Position numbers and translations under genes: made by a program
NCBI GenBank assembly: GCA_002099365.1
Contig: MSED01000001.1
Span: 3,348,001 to 3,412,000 of the forward strand
Origin: Phialophora verrucosa
Taxonomy: Eukaryota; Ascomycota; Eurotiomycetes; Chaetothyriales; Herpotrichiellaceae
DNA: 64,000 nucleotides
Direction: 5' to 3'
In this document: piece by piece, positions 1 to 10,303 of the stretch
Layout of the letters: every line of letters begins with the position of its first letter
Numbering within the stretch: the first letter of the stretch is position 1
Notes under the pieces: model-generated
Told to the model about the DNA's origin: nothing
The model's input: the letters and a program-made list of their open reading frames with translations, nothing else
Database searches by the model: none

Positions 1-1116
1 CGGTCGAGGAGGGCAGACAGTGTGGGGGCTAGAGCACAAGCAGGCAGACGGGAAGTTACAAAGTCGTGCTTTGTGGTCACCGAGATCTACCATGATGTTG
101 TAGCCTCAACGTCTATATGAAAAGTTACATAAGCAGCCTCGCTTCCCGCCCCTCCCCCGGTTTCCCCTCGTCCTCTAATGCGTGGGGTCCCCTCGCGCCG
201 GCTAAGTTCTGGGGCTCGCTACATCGAAAGGATCAAGTAGCTACATTGGTTAACCGAAAGCTTCAGCAGGACAAGAGGTGCAATGCTTTTCTGCTTCCAT
301 CACCTCCAGGTGCGTGGACTTTAGATTGACGTAAGTTTTTATATCCCTCTTGGGACTTTTGTCTGAAAGGTCGATATGAAGATGAATGTAGTCCGTCTTG
401 ATCCTCCTCTAGCATCGGTATCCCCACAGGAAATTTGAGCGGGGAAGTGAGTACGCAGCAAACGACTGAATCCCTCTTAGGCTAAATACTTGGTTAAATT
501 GAACACGAGGCTATCGGACTTTGCCCGCAGGTGTCGATCTTCGCTGTCTGTGTGGTGTTAAGGAGTGATGTCTGGTTCGGCTTTTGGCCGTACGATGTCC
601 GGCCTGAGTCACTCGATCCGTGCCAGTGCTCGTGTTCGACTCTCGAGCATTCTTCAGGCTCGGTAACTACTCCTCTTACGCGTAGTTTGAATTGTTTAAA
701 CTTCGGTCGGTGAACATAACGCCAACTCTAGCAACAGATTCCGCGCAGGTCTGGCGGATAACGCGGCAACGTCAAGCACCTTTTCCGCAAATCTTGGTTT
801 GATAGTTCGACGAGCCCCAGGCCTGATGACACGCGTCGATAACTCCAATCGAAACCTACAGGTCATTTGTCCTGATCGGCCTTCTTTCCTCCTGTTCTCC
901 TCCTGTTCACGCCAAGGTAACCGCGTCTGAAAGATATTTTGATCTGAAGGACGTGGAGTAAACGATTTCTCTGGATCGGGGTAGGGAGGGAAAGACTGTT
1001 GCCCGTACCAGCCACTGAGCGAGATATAAATGAACTGTCAAGTCAGCATTGCTCTACGAGAAGCACCAGCACCAATTCTTATCATAGACTGGGGCAAATA
1101 AACGAATTTTGCAACC
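1..1116. other. Intergenic region upstream of the dioxygenase gene
   Basis: I see no supportable gene here. Open frames are short (60-71 codons), lack family resemblance and several overlap on the same strand. The last part presumably holds the promoter and 5' leader of the dioxygenase gene starting at 1117. Nothing repetitive stands out. Confidence 0.5.
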
Positions 1117-2221
1117 ATGGTCCTCCAAACCTCACATCACCAATATCCACCCTTCGCAGAAGGGCTGACCACCGCACCACTTGTCTCAATCTCGCTGAGC
1201 AAGCTCGAAGCTAACGACCCTGCGGAGTCGTTAGCCTTCTACAATGCCTCGAAGGAACTTGGCTTTTTCTATTTAAATATGGAAGGATCTGCTCTGGGCG
1301 AAAAGGTGGTCTTGCAGGCTGAGCAGCTTCACGCCTTACAAAAGGTTTTCCATAACCTTCCGAACGAGGTGAAAGAAGAGTATTTGAGGGAGAAGATCGA
1401 TCCTTTCTTCGGATACCGCATCTTAGGCGAACGGCAACAGGAGGATGGTTCGATTGGGCGGAACGAGAATTACAATGTCAATAAGACTATACCTTTCTTA
1501 TCATGTGTCATGACTGATTATAACCTAGATGCGAAAGGATGACCTTTTAGGCAACTGCAATCCTCTACCATGTCCCGACCTTATCAAGCAGAACTGGCAG
1601 CTCCTCGGGGACTATACCCGAAGTTGCCGCGCCATAATTGACCTGATGTTTACGCACCTCGAGTGTAATCTTGAGCTGCCGCTCGGGACCCTAAACAACC
1701 TTCACCGCATCAAGGAGATGTCGGGCGACCATGTCCGATTTAATAAGCAGGCCCCAGGAAAGTTCGATGAGGAAAAGGCTAAGCTCGGCGAGCACACTGA
1801 CTTCGGTTCGCTCACGATTCTCTTTAACTGGATGGGTGGCCTACAGATCCGCCTTCCAGACACGAACGACTGGGTATACGTTCGGCCTGTCCCCGGATCA
1901 GCGGTGGTGAACCTCGGAGACGCCTTAGTCCGATTCACAGCGGGAATCCTACGATCTAATGTCCATCGTGTTGTGCCTCCAATGGCGCCGCAGGACAAGC
2001 TCGATAGACATAGCCTGGTATATTTCTCCCGTCCTGAGGATGCGGTGGTACTGCGAAGGCTGAAGGGTGGGCTTATTGATAAACAGCCCGAGGCGCCGAG
2101 GCAAGAACCTGAGATGACCAGCGAGGAGTGGATTCTGCGACGGAGCGTAGGTGATCTAAAGGGTGTCTATACACACAAGGGTGGTCTCGAGCTGCGTATG
2201 ATGGTCGAAGGGAAAGCCTAA
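1117..2221 (+). CDS. 2-oxoglutarate/Fe(II)-dependent dioxygenase, isopenicillin N synthase-like
   Basis: Two exons, 1117-1476 and 1538-2221, joined across a 61-nt phase-0 intron, give 347 aa. Seen: an N-terminal DIOX_N-like half (VSISLSKLEANDP, KELGFFYLN) and a C-terminal jelly-roll with the iron ligands His206 and Asp208 (GEHTDFGSL) and His263 (NVHRVV), plus the co-substrate pair Arg277/Ser279 (RHS). The splice joins NENYN to DDLLGNCNPLP, which matches the usual ESLNVSKDDILG-type segment of fungal family members. Known: such enzymes hydroxylate, desaturate or cyclise small molecules in the cytosol using Fe(II), O2 and usually 2-oxoglutarate. The substrate cannot be deduced. There is no biosynthetic cluster around it, so it is probably a stand-alone catabolic or detoxification oxygenase. 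All key residues are present, so it looks functional. Confidence 0.85.
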
Positions 2222-3751
2222 GCTGTAACGACTTGGGTTGGGTTGCCTCTCCACTCAATATGACAAAAAACACACCAGTGAATACGGACGCGTCACAGAC
2301 ACCCTCCGACGCAACAGAGACGCATCGGAAACACGACGGAGACGGCAAAAGAGTCTCACCACTCGACACTTGCCTGTGTAGGAGACTTGAAGGGTGAGTG
2401 ATGGACAAGCATGAATAGAAACTCGGGGATCTCAGACAGGTTTTAGTTCATTGCCATTCCATACCCCAGCCTTGTGCTGTGTGCCTGTCCCCTGATCCTT
2501 CCCATTTATGCCCCGATGAGAAGCCAAGAAAGCTTGACCAGGGTGCAGACTGAGTGAGTGAGCGTACGAAGTCAGTCTAAAAAGCACGTCTCCGACTCAG
2601 AAACCATACGGAGCCACCGCTCCGATGGCCCAAGATGTAACCGACGATCCAGGCGCCGTGCCTGAGGAACTTTGTTCCGGATCGGAATCCGAGATCTCGA
2701 AATCGTCCACAGTGGCATTGAAACATGGCACTTAGTAGGTGAATTGGCTAGTCGGGACGTAAGTGATATCGGCGCAGGCATAGTAGGTCTCATTTCGGTC
2801 GTCCTCAAAGTCCGAGGCGTATCGAATCTGTAACGCCGCGTTTGAGAGGGCTTCGATATCTACTAATGGATTAGGCATCGGAAACATATCTTGCCCTTAT
2901 CGAATTCCGGAATCCTTATGGTAGCAGTCACGATCTCAAAGTCACCGTAGGACGACGGGTCTAGCCTGTATATGAGCGCCGACCGAAGGAACATTAGAGG
3001 AGCGTGAGTTTACCTACTATTTTAATGGGAGATTTCAGCTTAGATGGAGCAGGGTTCGTCTTAAGTAGCAAGCGCAATTCGGCCGTTGACTGGACGAAAG
3101 AGCCATGTATGCGTAGCGCAGAGGTTGTCACGTACGCAGGGGACCTAACTTCTGTTCACCACCGCCACGGGGGAACCACAAGGGGCAATATTGTCTTGGG
3201 GAGCACCCTATTCGCGATCAGGCGGCTATACAACTAAATGAGGATTACCTAGGTAACAAGGATTCAAAAAAAGTAAAAGGGGTAAGTATGTAGAAAGCAA
3301 GAGGGAGACAGAGAGCGGGTGAGTCGCGAGGTGATGTTTCTAAAAGCGGCATGGTCGGGGGTAAATCACTAGCGAGCTCCGAGTAAGATAGATTGTCCGC
3401 TGAATATAAATTGGAAAGCGGTCTCAGACTTTATATTCCCGCTATCATCACTTCCATTCGGCCGGTCATGCTCGCTCTGTAAGCCCATTCTGAATTAAGA
3501 ATCCGAAGCGCCCGGGACTCGTATAAATGCGCATTTAGCAAAGTCTGCGCAAGGGGACAGAATCAGGTCGACAGACCAACCGTACCCCGAGGCTCTTCCG
3601 AAGTTGAATATTGCATTCTTCATCGACTAGCTCGACTCTCCAATGATTAACGAGACGACCACACAAGGATACACACACGCACAGTAGACAAGCTCATCCA
3701 AAGGATCGAATCTCTGGGGGAAAGCAAACGCCAAACACGGCCACCACGGCC
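2222..3751. other. Intergenic region with possible decayed coding trace
   Basis: No intact gene is supportable. Around 2622-2830 on the + strand an ATG opens a 36-codon frame (MAQDVTDDPGAV...) that stops. A second frame then carries WHLVGELASRDVSDIGAG up to a stop near 2830. This could be a broken gene, an unrecognised intron-containing gene, or chance. The rest, including an A-rich patch near 3265-3285, shows nothing I recognise. Confidence 0.35.
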
Positions 3752-4835
3752 ATGTCTTCTGCGACCCCTCCATCCCAAGTAAAAGCGTCATCACTCCGCC
3801 TTCTAATCCTTTCCCCTAGCACTAGTCCCAGCTTTTCATCGTCAGGGTCAGCTTCAGCATCGCCCTCGATACCTATGCCTCCCCTCTTCCCAGCCTTCCT
3901 CGCAGCAATCACCGGGTCGAAGCCATCCGCCGACGTGACGACTTTTGCCGGCTACACTTCCCACCCGCCATTACGGTTAACGACGAAATACTACGCCCGC
4001 GACGTCGGGATATGGTGCGACGAATTACCATCGCCTCTGCCTCAATCTAAGCGAGCGTCTCCAGCGCAGGGATCGTCCTCGTTGGCCAACCAGCATAAAT
4101 CGAATGCCGAGACTGAGATCGCGAGCCAGAGCCAAGGCCAAGGCACTTATGAACCCAAACCGGACACAAATACAGCTACGACTACAGATACCGATACAGA
4201 CACCAAATCGAGACCCTCAGGACCAGAACCAGAATCAACTCTCAACGACTGGACACTCCAGATCCTCTCGCCAGAGGCACGAGAAGTCCGCGCCGTCATC
4301 GCCGGGATTATCCTCCTCCTGCCTACCCCCACCACCCCTACCGCAGGAGCGTCAGTATCAGCATCAGCATCGTCATCGCAGGACCAAGACCAAGAGGTCT
4401 TCATCCAGTTCATCCAAACGGCACACACCCTCCGCGAAGCCATCGAAGATGAACACCCCGGTCGGGATATCGCTTCCCTGGTCGTTTTGCAGCCACGTCC
4501 GACCGCGGCCGCAACCGCAATGAGGAGGGCCACCATGAAGATGGGCCACCTCCTCGAACAGCTCGAGGAGCGGTGTCTCTCAGAGGGGTATCTGGGGTTT
4601 GAATTCGTGGCGTGGGATGGCGTGAGCATGGGCACTCCGTCGGATCAAGGCCAACAAGCCCAGGACCACGACGGAGACGAGCAAGAACAAGGACAAATCG
4701 AGGAGAGGAACGAATTCGGCGAGAGAACTGGTCTGCCTCGCGTCCTCGAAGTTCTGGAATCAATAGACTGGTCAGCCGATCCGGATCTCGACAGCCGAGA
4801 CGAAGCCGAGGGCGAGGCGTTCGACTTTGACTTCA

Positions 4836-4866
<31 letters not shown>

Positions 4867-5215
4867 CGGACTGCCAAATATCCGACCCACGCGCGACGGG
4901 AGCGCCAGAGGAGCGGGACTCTCAGGCCTAGACTTCGAACTCCAGCGCGAGATGATGGAGTTGAAGATGAGTATGCTGGGCTGGGGGGATGATGAGGACC
5001 ATGAGGACCATGACAACGAGATTGGTTTAAGGGAGACGAATCACGGTCACGATGACGACGACAACGCCGTCGACGAAGAGTCGCAGATCGAGAGGCTTCC
5101 CGGCCTGCTCGAGCGGGTTGTTGCCATAAGAGACGCGGGACAGGAGATGGGCAGCGGTGAGAGGGAGAGGTTCGCAAAAAGGGAGATTGCGAGGATTATG
5201 AGGGAGATGGGATAG
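3752..5215 (+). CDS. IRC6: Alpha/gamma-adaptin-binding p34 family protein (Irc6/AAGAB-like)
   Basis: Single exon, 487 aa. Seen: an N-terminal Ras-like-fold stretch with the family signature LTTKYYARDVGIWCDE near residue 75, a central AREVRAVIAGIILLLP strand, and the C-terminal hallmark EFGERTGLPRVLEVLESIDWS followed by an acidic linker and a GLDFELQREMMELK helix. Known: this family (human AAGAB, yeast Irc6) chaperones assembly of AP-1 and AP-2 clathrin adaptor complexes by binding free adaptin subunits in the cytosol. Odd: two low-complexity inserts, a Gln/Ser-rich one (about residues 100-140) and an Asp run encoded by a GAC repeat at 4836-4868. These make it longer than yeast Irc6. The ATG at 3752 is the first in frame. 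Clathrin-coat assembly is inferred from the family. Confidence 0.82.
4836..4868 (+). repeat. GAC trinucleotide microsatellite inside the Irc6-like gene
   Basis: Nearly pure GAC repeat, with one AAC early, encoding a run of nine or more aspartates in frame. Copy number probably varies between strains. Confidence 0.85.
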
Positions 5216-5549
5216 TCGGAAATAAGAACCAGTACATGGGAGGTGGGACAGGGTGACGGTGGTGACCTTGAAGACAAGGTCAATACAAGGGTGCAATGGG
5301 AGAAAGTATGTGATCACGATCGTGCCAACCAGTTACTCATTCGACGCCCAACAACCTCGAGAATATCCATACAATAATGTACAGGCGTTGTTGCCCTCGT
5401 CTGGGTTTATGGTGATACATGCCACTGACTCGAGCGGCCACACATATGACAAGTACTCAAACCACAAGCGACTCCATGCGTGCAATGCTTAGAAGTAACA
5501 TATCATGAGACATCCACGATCCCTACCAGGCGCCATCCGAACAAAGCCA
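5216..5549. other. Convergent 3' intergenic region
   Basis: 334 bp between the stop codons of the Irc6-like gene (+) and Mip1 (-). It must hold both 3' untranslated regions. I see no separate gene. Confidence 0.6.
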
Positions 5550-8500
5550 TCACACTTCCCACCCATCACTGGCCCACTTCCTCGTCCAATCCGACTTCTT
5601 CTCCGCCAACCACGCCTTGTTTCCCCCAAAGGCCTTGTTATACCCCATACTCCAGCGATCTTCCACCTCCATCAGCATGGCTTGTTGAGGTTGCGCATGA
5701 GGTGGAATAGGAACTATGGGTTTCGGGCGGCGACCTCTCGGCAGGCCTGCCCCCGAAGAGCCAGATCCTTTCGTGCTTGGTTTCGATGTGGTGGTCATTT
5801 CGGCTGATGATGGGGATTCTTTCTCCACCTCTTTTACAATCGCTCGTAATTCCTTGTCGTCAGAAGTGATTTGTGCCTTGACGTATGCCACGTCGCACTC
5901 CGCATCGCCATTCAACATCTCCATGACACTCTTCCTCGGGGTATACTTGTACTTGTCCAAGTCGATCGGGCCGTCCTTCGGCACCACGTTCGGATCCAAG
6001 TATGCTTTGTGGCCCATTTCAAGTAGTTGGTTAATATCGAGGCTTTCTCCATGGGGAATCTTCTCCGGGTGACTCGGCGTCACACAATCCATGTCAACCT
6101 CCTTGCGCAGAACGTGATCGATGTCGACCGCGGAAAAAAAGGCAACCGATTGAGGCAAGTCTTCAATGCCCATTTGCTGGCTGAACATCGCCCTTGTCCA
6201 GAGATTGCTAATTTGCAATGCCATTGCTGCACGATAGCGATCTTCTTGCGCCACGAGGTATCGGATTTCATCATGCACCGTGATAGCCAGACGGGCATCG
6301 AGGTTGAAGCGACGGATCAGGTAGTCCATGCCAATTATCAGGAGGTGCAGGTAATCGACTCCCGACGATTGGATTGCCCAGTTGATGCGAGATGTCATGA
6401 ACGAACCTTGATTGATGAACCTCCGCATCAGGGCTTCTGTAATTCCCGCTCCTAAAACAGGCGTGCGAGGACGCTCTTGCTCGGCGAACTCCTCGAGTTT
6501 ATTGAACACGAAAGATTCGGTGCCGCCACGCCAGAAGGTGCCATTGCCAAGCACTTTACGTCGCGTGCGAGTGCCTTTTGTTTCCTTGTACAACTCGGAT
6601 GCGATTTGCATTGTTTGTTGCTCGGATAGGGCCGGATTGAATTGACGGAGTAAAGTGGCTGCGAATTTCAGGCCGGCGCCGTAGATGCGGCCGTAGTTGA
6701 AGACCTTGGCGTCGTTACGGGATATGCCCAGGATTTTGGCCGTCTTGGAATGAAGATCTGTGCCTGCAGCTTTAGTGCCTTCCAGCGTCATGAAGCCGAT
6801 GGCATTGCCGCCATGGAGTTGGAACTGGGCATCTCCAACGAGAGACGCAATCCAGAGCTCCTCGCTATCGACGTCTGCTCCAACAAAGCAGTAGCCAGGT
6901 GGTGCCTTGATCATCGCTTTGAGCTCAGACCCCACACGGTTGGCTTTGGCATTTGACGCCGTCAGCCAGGTATTCTCCACTGCGCGCCGCGTGATGGTGC
7001 CCATAGGGATGATCTGAGGCAGGATGAACCCTTGATCCGATTTACCAGCGAGGGAGCAATCGCGATCAGCTTCCTTGACGACCAATTGAGAGGTGATTCG
7101 GTCACGGGCCGAGATCCAGTATGAGCATGACGCATTCATCTCTAATGCTTCTCTCGCCAGAGGATACTGTGACGACAGTGTCCCGGATTCGAAGTATTGC
7201 AGATACCCCTTGGCTAGGGGCGATGTGCAACGCGCGGTTGGGCCATCCTTGTGCGGGAGTTTGTAGTAAGTGTGTGCAGAATCGTCCTTGAGCTTGACAT
7301 TCTCCTCGTTGGTCATATCGCAGCTGACGGCATTGCTGTGCTCGTACTTATGCACCTCGCCACTTGGAACCCGGAAAGTCCAGCCATGCAGGTCGGACCA
7401 TACTAGGGGGTATCCATCCCAGCAGAGGTTCAATAACAGCGGCGCTATTCTCGTTCGAACAGTCAGGCTGATAGGCGAGGAGTTCGAAGTGAACAAATCC
7501 CGGTACCAATTGGGCGCACCAGGTTTCTTCTGCCGAGCAACTGGAACTGGCTCCTCGCCCTTTTTCTTCGCTTTCTTGTACTTGATCTCCTGTCCTGACC
7601 AGTCTAGCTGGCTAAGCCAAGGGTCGCGATTGTATACCTCTGGCTTGTTTTTAGCGCCTAGCGCCACTTCACAGAGTTGTAGAAGTCGGTTTTGGACGTC
7701 TTTCAATCTTTGCTGGTAGGTGCTCTCTGCCCTTTCCAGGTACTCGTCCCACGACTTGTCAACGGGCAGAATGACGGAGGATATGTGCCGAAGCGCCCCA
7801 AAATTCACCGGGTGGGGACAAGTCTCCAAAAAGTTGGGAAAGACTTTCTGGAAGACCTTGTGGGTTATGGCGACGTCCGCAGCACAGTAGTCCAGCAGTT
7901 CCTCGATTCGTTGCATGATGCCCTGCCGGTCTAGTTCGCCAAAGTAATCCCTCTGGCTCTTGTCAATGGTGATACCGGTGTGGAACTTGGCCACATCTCG
8001 CAGTGAGTTGATAGAACTCCGCCCAACCCACAGTTCTTCCTCTTCCTCGCTTAGCATTTTGTTTTCAAGCATCCTCTGGAGCTCAATCGAGTTGTGGTCG
8101 CCCGACATCTTGTCTCGCAGGTCCCTGTTCTTCTTGTGCTTCATCCAAGTCGGTCGTTGTCTCGAGCACATCCCATTGACGGCGACATGCAGCGACATGG
8201 TATCAAGAAAGAAGTTCCGAGACTGCTTCAGGTCGTACTCTTCCTCGACTCTTGCGCGATCATATCCGACGTTGTGGCCCACGACAATCCGGGGTTTTGT
8301 GGGGTCGCCCAACGGTATAAGCTGTCTTGAATTTTCCGTCTCCCCGAGCAGCCACGGAGATATCCAGGCATACCAAGCCGTAGGACTAGCGGCAGTGGCC
8401 ATGACGGCAAACGGTGACTCTCGCCACATGGTCTCGACATCGAATGACAGCATCGTCTCCTCTGGCGCATCCACCTCTTCCGTAGTCATGTCTGGATGGT

Positions 8501-9002
8501 ATTTTGTCCACCCGCTCCTAATGACCCATTTCCGGGGTCTCTGCGGAGTATTCGCTCGGACGAAGGCGTTGGCGTAGGATAGGTAGGGCTCGGAGGCGTC
8601 CATGGCCAGCTTGGTAAAGTGTTCGTCCAGACTTCCTCCAATGACCGGAGGGACGTCAAGGCCGATGGCGGCACTATTGTCTTGGTTTTTGCTCAGTAGA
8701 TCATGCCTGCGCAAATGGTCCTTGGATAGCTCGACTAAATCCACACGTGGTCGCGTCACCCTCGATGGAAATACTTGCGGATGGAGGTGATCGCTCAACT
8801 GTTGCACACCTATCTCATTGTACCGCGCACTGGCGACCCGCGCCAGCGACTTCCGCTCGGCATTAGCATGATCGGTCTCGGAGGCATAATGGCGTTGTAG
8901 GGTCGCTACTGCCCTTGCAGCAAACTGTGGGCGTAACCTGAATTTCTGAGAAGTTCTGATATAACCTCGCGCACATTGCGCAGGCGCAGGAGGCCACAAC
9001 AT
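5550..9002 (-). CDS. MIP1: Mitochondrial DNA polymerase gamma catalytic subunit
   Basis: Single exon, 1150 aa. It replicates mitochondrial DNA in the matrix. The N-terminus (about 40 residues, many Arg and few acidic) looks like a mitochondrial presequence. Exonuclease motifs: Exo I FDVET with Asp188/Glu190, Exo II VGHNVGYDRA near 241-250, Exo III YCAADVAITH near 372-381. Family A polymerase motifs: A (GADVDSEELW, Asp710), B (about 754-775, KVFNYGRIYGAG) and C (ITVHDEI, near 903). All catalytic carboxylates are present, so both proofreading and synthesis should be intact. The length fits fungal Mip1 (about 1,000-1,250 aa), with an extended Ser/Pro-rich tail. The gene is divergent to the DUF4604 gene with 292 bp between start codons, a probable shared promoter. 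Lack of introns across 3.45 kb is notable but not unusual for this gene. Confidence 0.96.
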   Translation of the reverse strand: MLWPPAPAQCARGYIRTSQKFRLRPQFAARAVATLQRHYASETDHANAERKSLARVASARYNEIGVQQLSDHLHPQVFPSRVTRPRVDLVELSKDHLRRHDLLSKNQDNSAAIGLDVPPVIGGSLDEHFTKLAMDASEPYLSYANAFVRANTPQRPRKWVIRSGWTKYHPDMTTEEVDAPEETMLSFDVETMWRESPFAVMATAASPTAWYAWISPWLLGETENSRQLIPLGDPTKPRIVVGHNVGYDRARVEEEYDLKQSRNFFLDTMSLHVAVNGMCSRQRPTWMKHKKNRDLRDKMSGDHNSIELQRMLENKMLSEEEEELWVGRSSINSLRDVAKFHTGITIDKSQRDYFGELDRQGIMQRIEELLDYCAADVAITHKVFQKVFPNFLETCPHPVNFGALRHISSVILPVDKSWDEYLERAESTYQQRLKDVQNRLLQLCEVALGAKNKPEVYNRDPWLSQLDWSGQEIKYKKAKKKGEEPVPVARQKKPGAPNWYRDLFTSNSSPISLTVRTRIAPLLLNLCWDGYPLVWSDLHGWTFRVPSGEVHKYEHSNAVSCDMTNEENVKLKDDSAHTYYKLPHKDGPTARCTSPLAKGYLQYFESGTLSSQYPLAREALEMNASCSYWISARDRITSQLVVKEADRDCSLAGKSDQGFILPQIIPMGTITRRAVENTWLTASNAKANRVGSELKAMIKAPPGYCFVGADVDSEELWIASLVGDAQFQLHGGNAIGFMTLEGTKAAGTDLHSKTAKILGISRNDAKVFNYGRIYGAGLKFAATLLRQFNPALSEQQTMQIASELYKETKGTRTRRKVLGNGTFWRGGTESFVFNKLEEFAEQERPRTPVLGAGITEALMRRFINQGSFMTSRINWAIQSSGVDYLHLLIIGMDYLIRRFNLDARLAITVHDEIRYLVAQEDRYRAAMALQISNLWTRAMFSQQMGIEDLPQSVAFFSAVDIDHVLRKEVDMDCVTPSHPEKIPHGESLDINQLLEMGHKAYLDPNVVPKDGPIDLDKYKYTPRKSVMEMLNGDAECDVAYVKAQITSDDKELRAIVKEVEKESPSSAEMTTTSKPSTKGSGSSGAGLPRGRRPKPIVPIPPHAQPQQAMLMEVEDRWSMGYNKAFGGNKAWLAEKKSDWTRKWASDGWEV

Positions 9003-9141
9003 TGATGCGACCAGCTTTTCGTCACCGCGACATTACAACAGGAGGTCCGAGCGATTGGAAGAGGCGAAAGGGAAGGGGACTATCTTGACGTCGTCCGCTC
9101 AGGAGTCGCCCAAAAGGACGAAGGCAGACCCGATAAGCACT

Positions 9142-9159
9142 TATCATCACGTGATGATA
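9142..9159. promoter_or_regulatory. 18-bp perfect palindrome with a CACGTG core in a divergent promoter
   Basis: The sequence TATCATCACGTGATGATA is its own reverse complement and contains TCACGTGA, the E-box type bound by bHLH factors such as Cbf1 in yeasts. It lies 140 bp upstream of the Mip1 ATG and 136 bp upstream of the DUF4604 ATG, almost midway. Binding by a particular factor is inference. Confidence 0.55.
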
Positions 9160-9294
9160 CGGGGGAGCAAACGTGCCCCACGCGGGGTGTGCTCGGCGTC
9201 GAGGCGTGTTTTCGCCAACGTCCACTTCAACGCCTTCAACTCGGTCAGATTGTGCAGCTCGTCATAACACTGGGTCCTTGAAACAGGCGTTAGG

Positions 9295-9831
9295 ATGGCA
9301 TTCAACGCAAAGAACCTGGAATACAACAAACAAGAGCCCTCCTTCCTCCGCAAGCTAAAAGGGGAGTTCGGCGGCCTTGATGGAAGACACAATGTCCAGA
9401 TCGCTCGACCAAAGAAAGACAGGCTAAAGACTGGCGACGACGATGAAGATGAGCCGGTGATCGTTGACGAGCAAGGCGAAAGGATTGAAAAGGCCGAGTT
9501 TGAACGGCGACTCCAAGGGGAAGACGAAGGAGTTAAGCCCGCTCCGACAGAAGACGCCAAAGCCTCAGATCTGGAGGCCGGGGAAGACGCTAAAGAGTCG
9601 GAGAGACAGAGAGTCACCGAAATTGGCTCTTCAGCAAATCCGAAGAAGAGAAAGGTTGGGAAACTTGTCGGGGGAGAGGGCGAGAGGCAAGAAGAGCAAA
9701 GCGACGAGGACGATAAGCAGAAACGCTTAACCAAGGGGCAAAACAACAAAGCCGATTCGGCCAAGAAAGCTGCAGCCGCGCCAAAGAAGAAGGGGAAGCA
9801 GATTAAATTGTCCTTTGACGAGCCTGAATGA
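9295..9831 (+). CDS. DUF4604 domain protein
   Basis: Single exon, 178 aa. The N-terminus MAFNAKNLEYNKQEPSFLRK, then IARPKKDR and the acidic DDDEDEPVIVDEQGE segment, match the DUF4604 family, which includes human KIAA1143. The remainder is charged and low-complexity (Lys, Glu, Asp), with a basic NPKKRK patch near residue 115 that may be a nuclear localisation signal and a C-terminal KKGKQIKLSFDEPE tail. Molecular function of the family is unknown. It is divergent to Mip1 and convergent to Tel1. The start is the first ATG and gives the conserved family N-terminus. Confidence 0.85.
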   Translation: MAFNAKNLEYNKQEPSFLRKLKGEFGGLDGRHNVQIARPKKDRLKTGDDDEDEPVIVDEQGERIEKAEFERRLQGEDEGVKPAPTEDAKASDLEAGEDAKESERQRVTEIGSSANPKKRKVGKLVGGEGERQEEQSDEDDKQKRLTKGQNNKADSAKKAAAAPKKKGKQIKLSFDEPE

Positions 9832-10303
9832 TGAGATGGGTGTTCCGGGTTGAATCATCCAGTAAAGGTCTAAGACCCTATACTCGCGGACACCACCTCG
9901 GCTTCCATAATGACAAGGGCCGAGATGACTTCGAAACCACAACGAGGATCACCACTCGTCTAGTGCCCTAGAGGAACTCAGATAAAAAAAGGAAGAGAAG
10001 ATTTTGCAATTGGGCAAGAGAGAGCCGACGGAGATGGCTACGAGGGGAGAAGCCAAGCAAGGGAGTCAGTTTCGACAGACCCCTGAAGGAAACTGCCTTC
10101 AACTCCATCAGTCGTATTGTCCGTCACATTGAGATATGTTCATCAGCGAGGACAAAATAACGACATCGCAAATACCAGTCCCGGAGATCCCGCAAGGACC
10201 TGAGAGTGTACCACATGGTGATTTGTACATGCTGGATCAGTGCTGCAATCGTCCTATGCACAATCCCGCAGAACACGAGAGAGGAGGCCACCGGTTTCAT
10301 CCG
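9832..10303. other. Convergent intergenic region (DUF4604 / Tel1)
   Basis: 472 bp holding the two 3' ends. One open frame at 10136-10513 runs into the Tel1 gene antisense and looks like chance. No other structure seen. Confidence 0.5.

Noticed and set aside
4147..5317. Several long minus-strand frames opposite the Irc6-like gene
   Set aside because: They are shadows caused by Ser/Gln/Asp-rich repeats. The + strand frame carries the family motifs.
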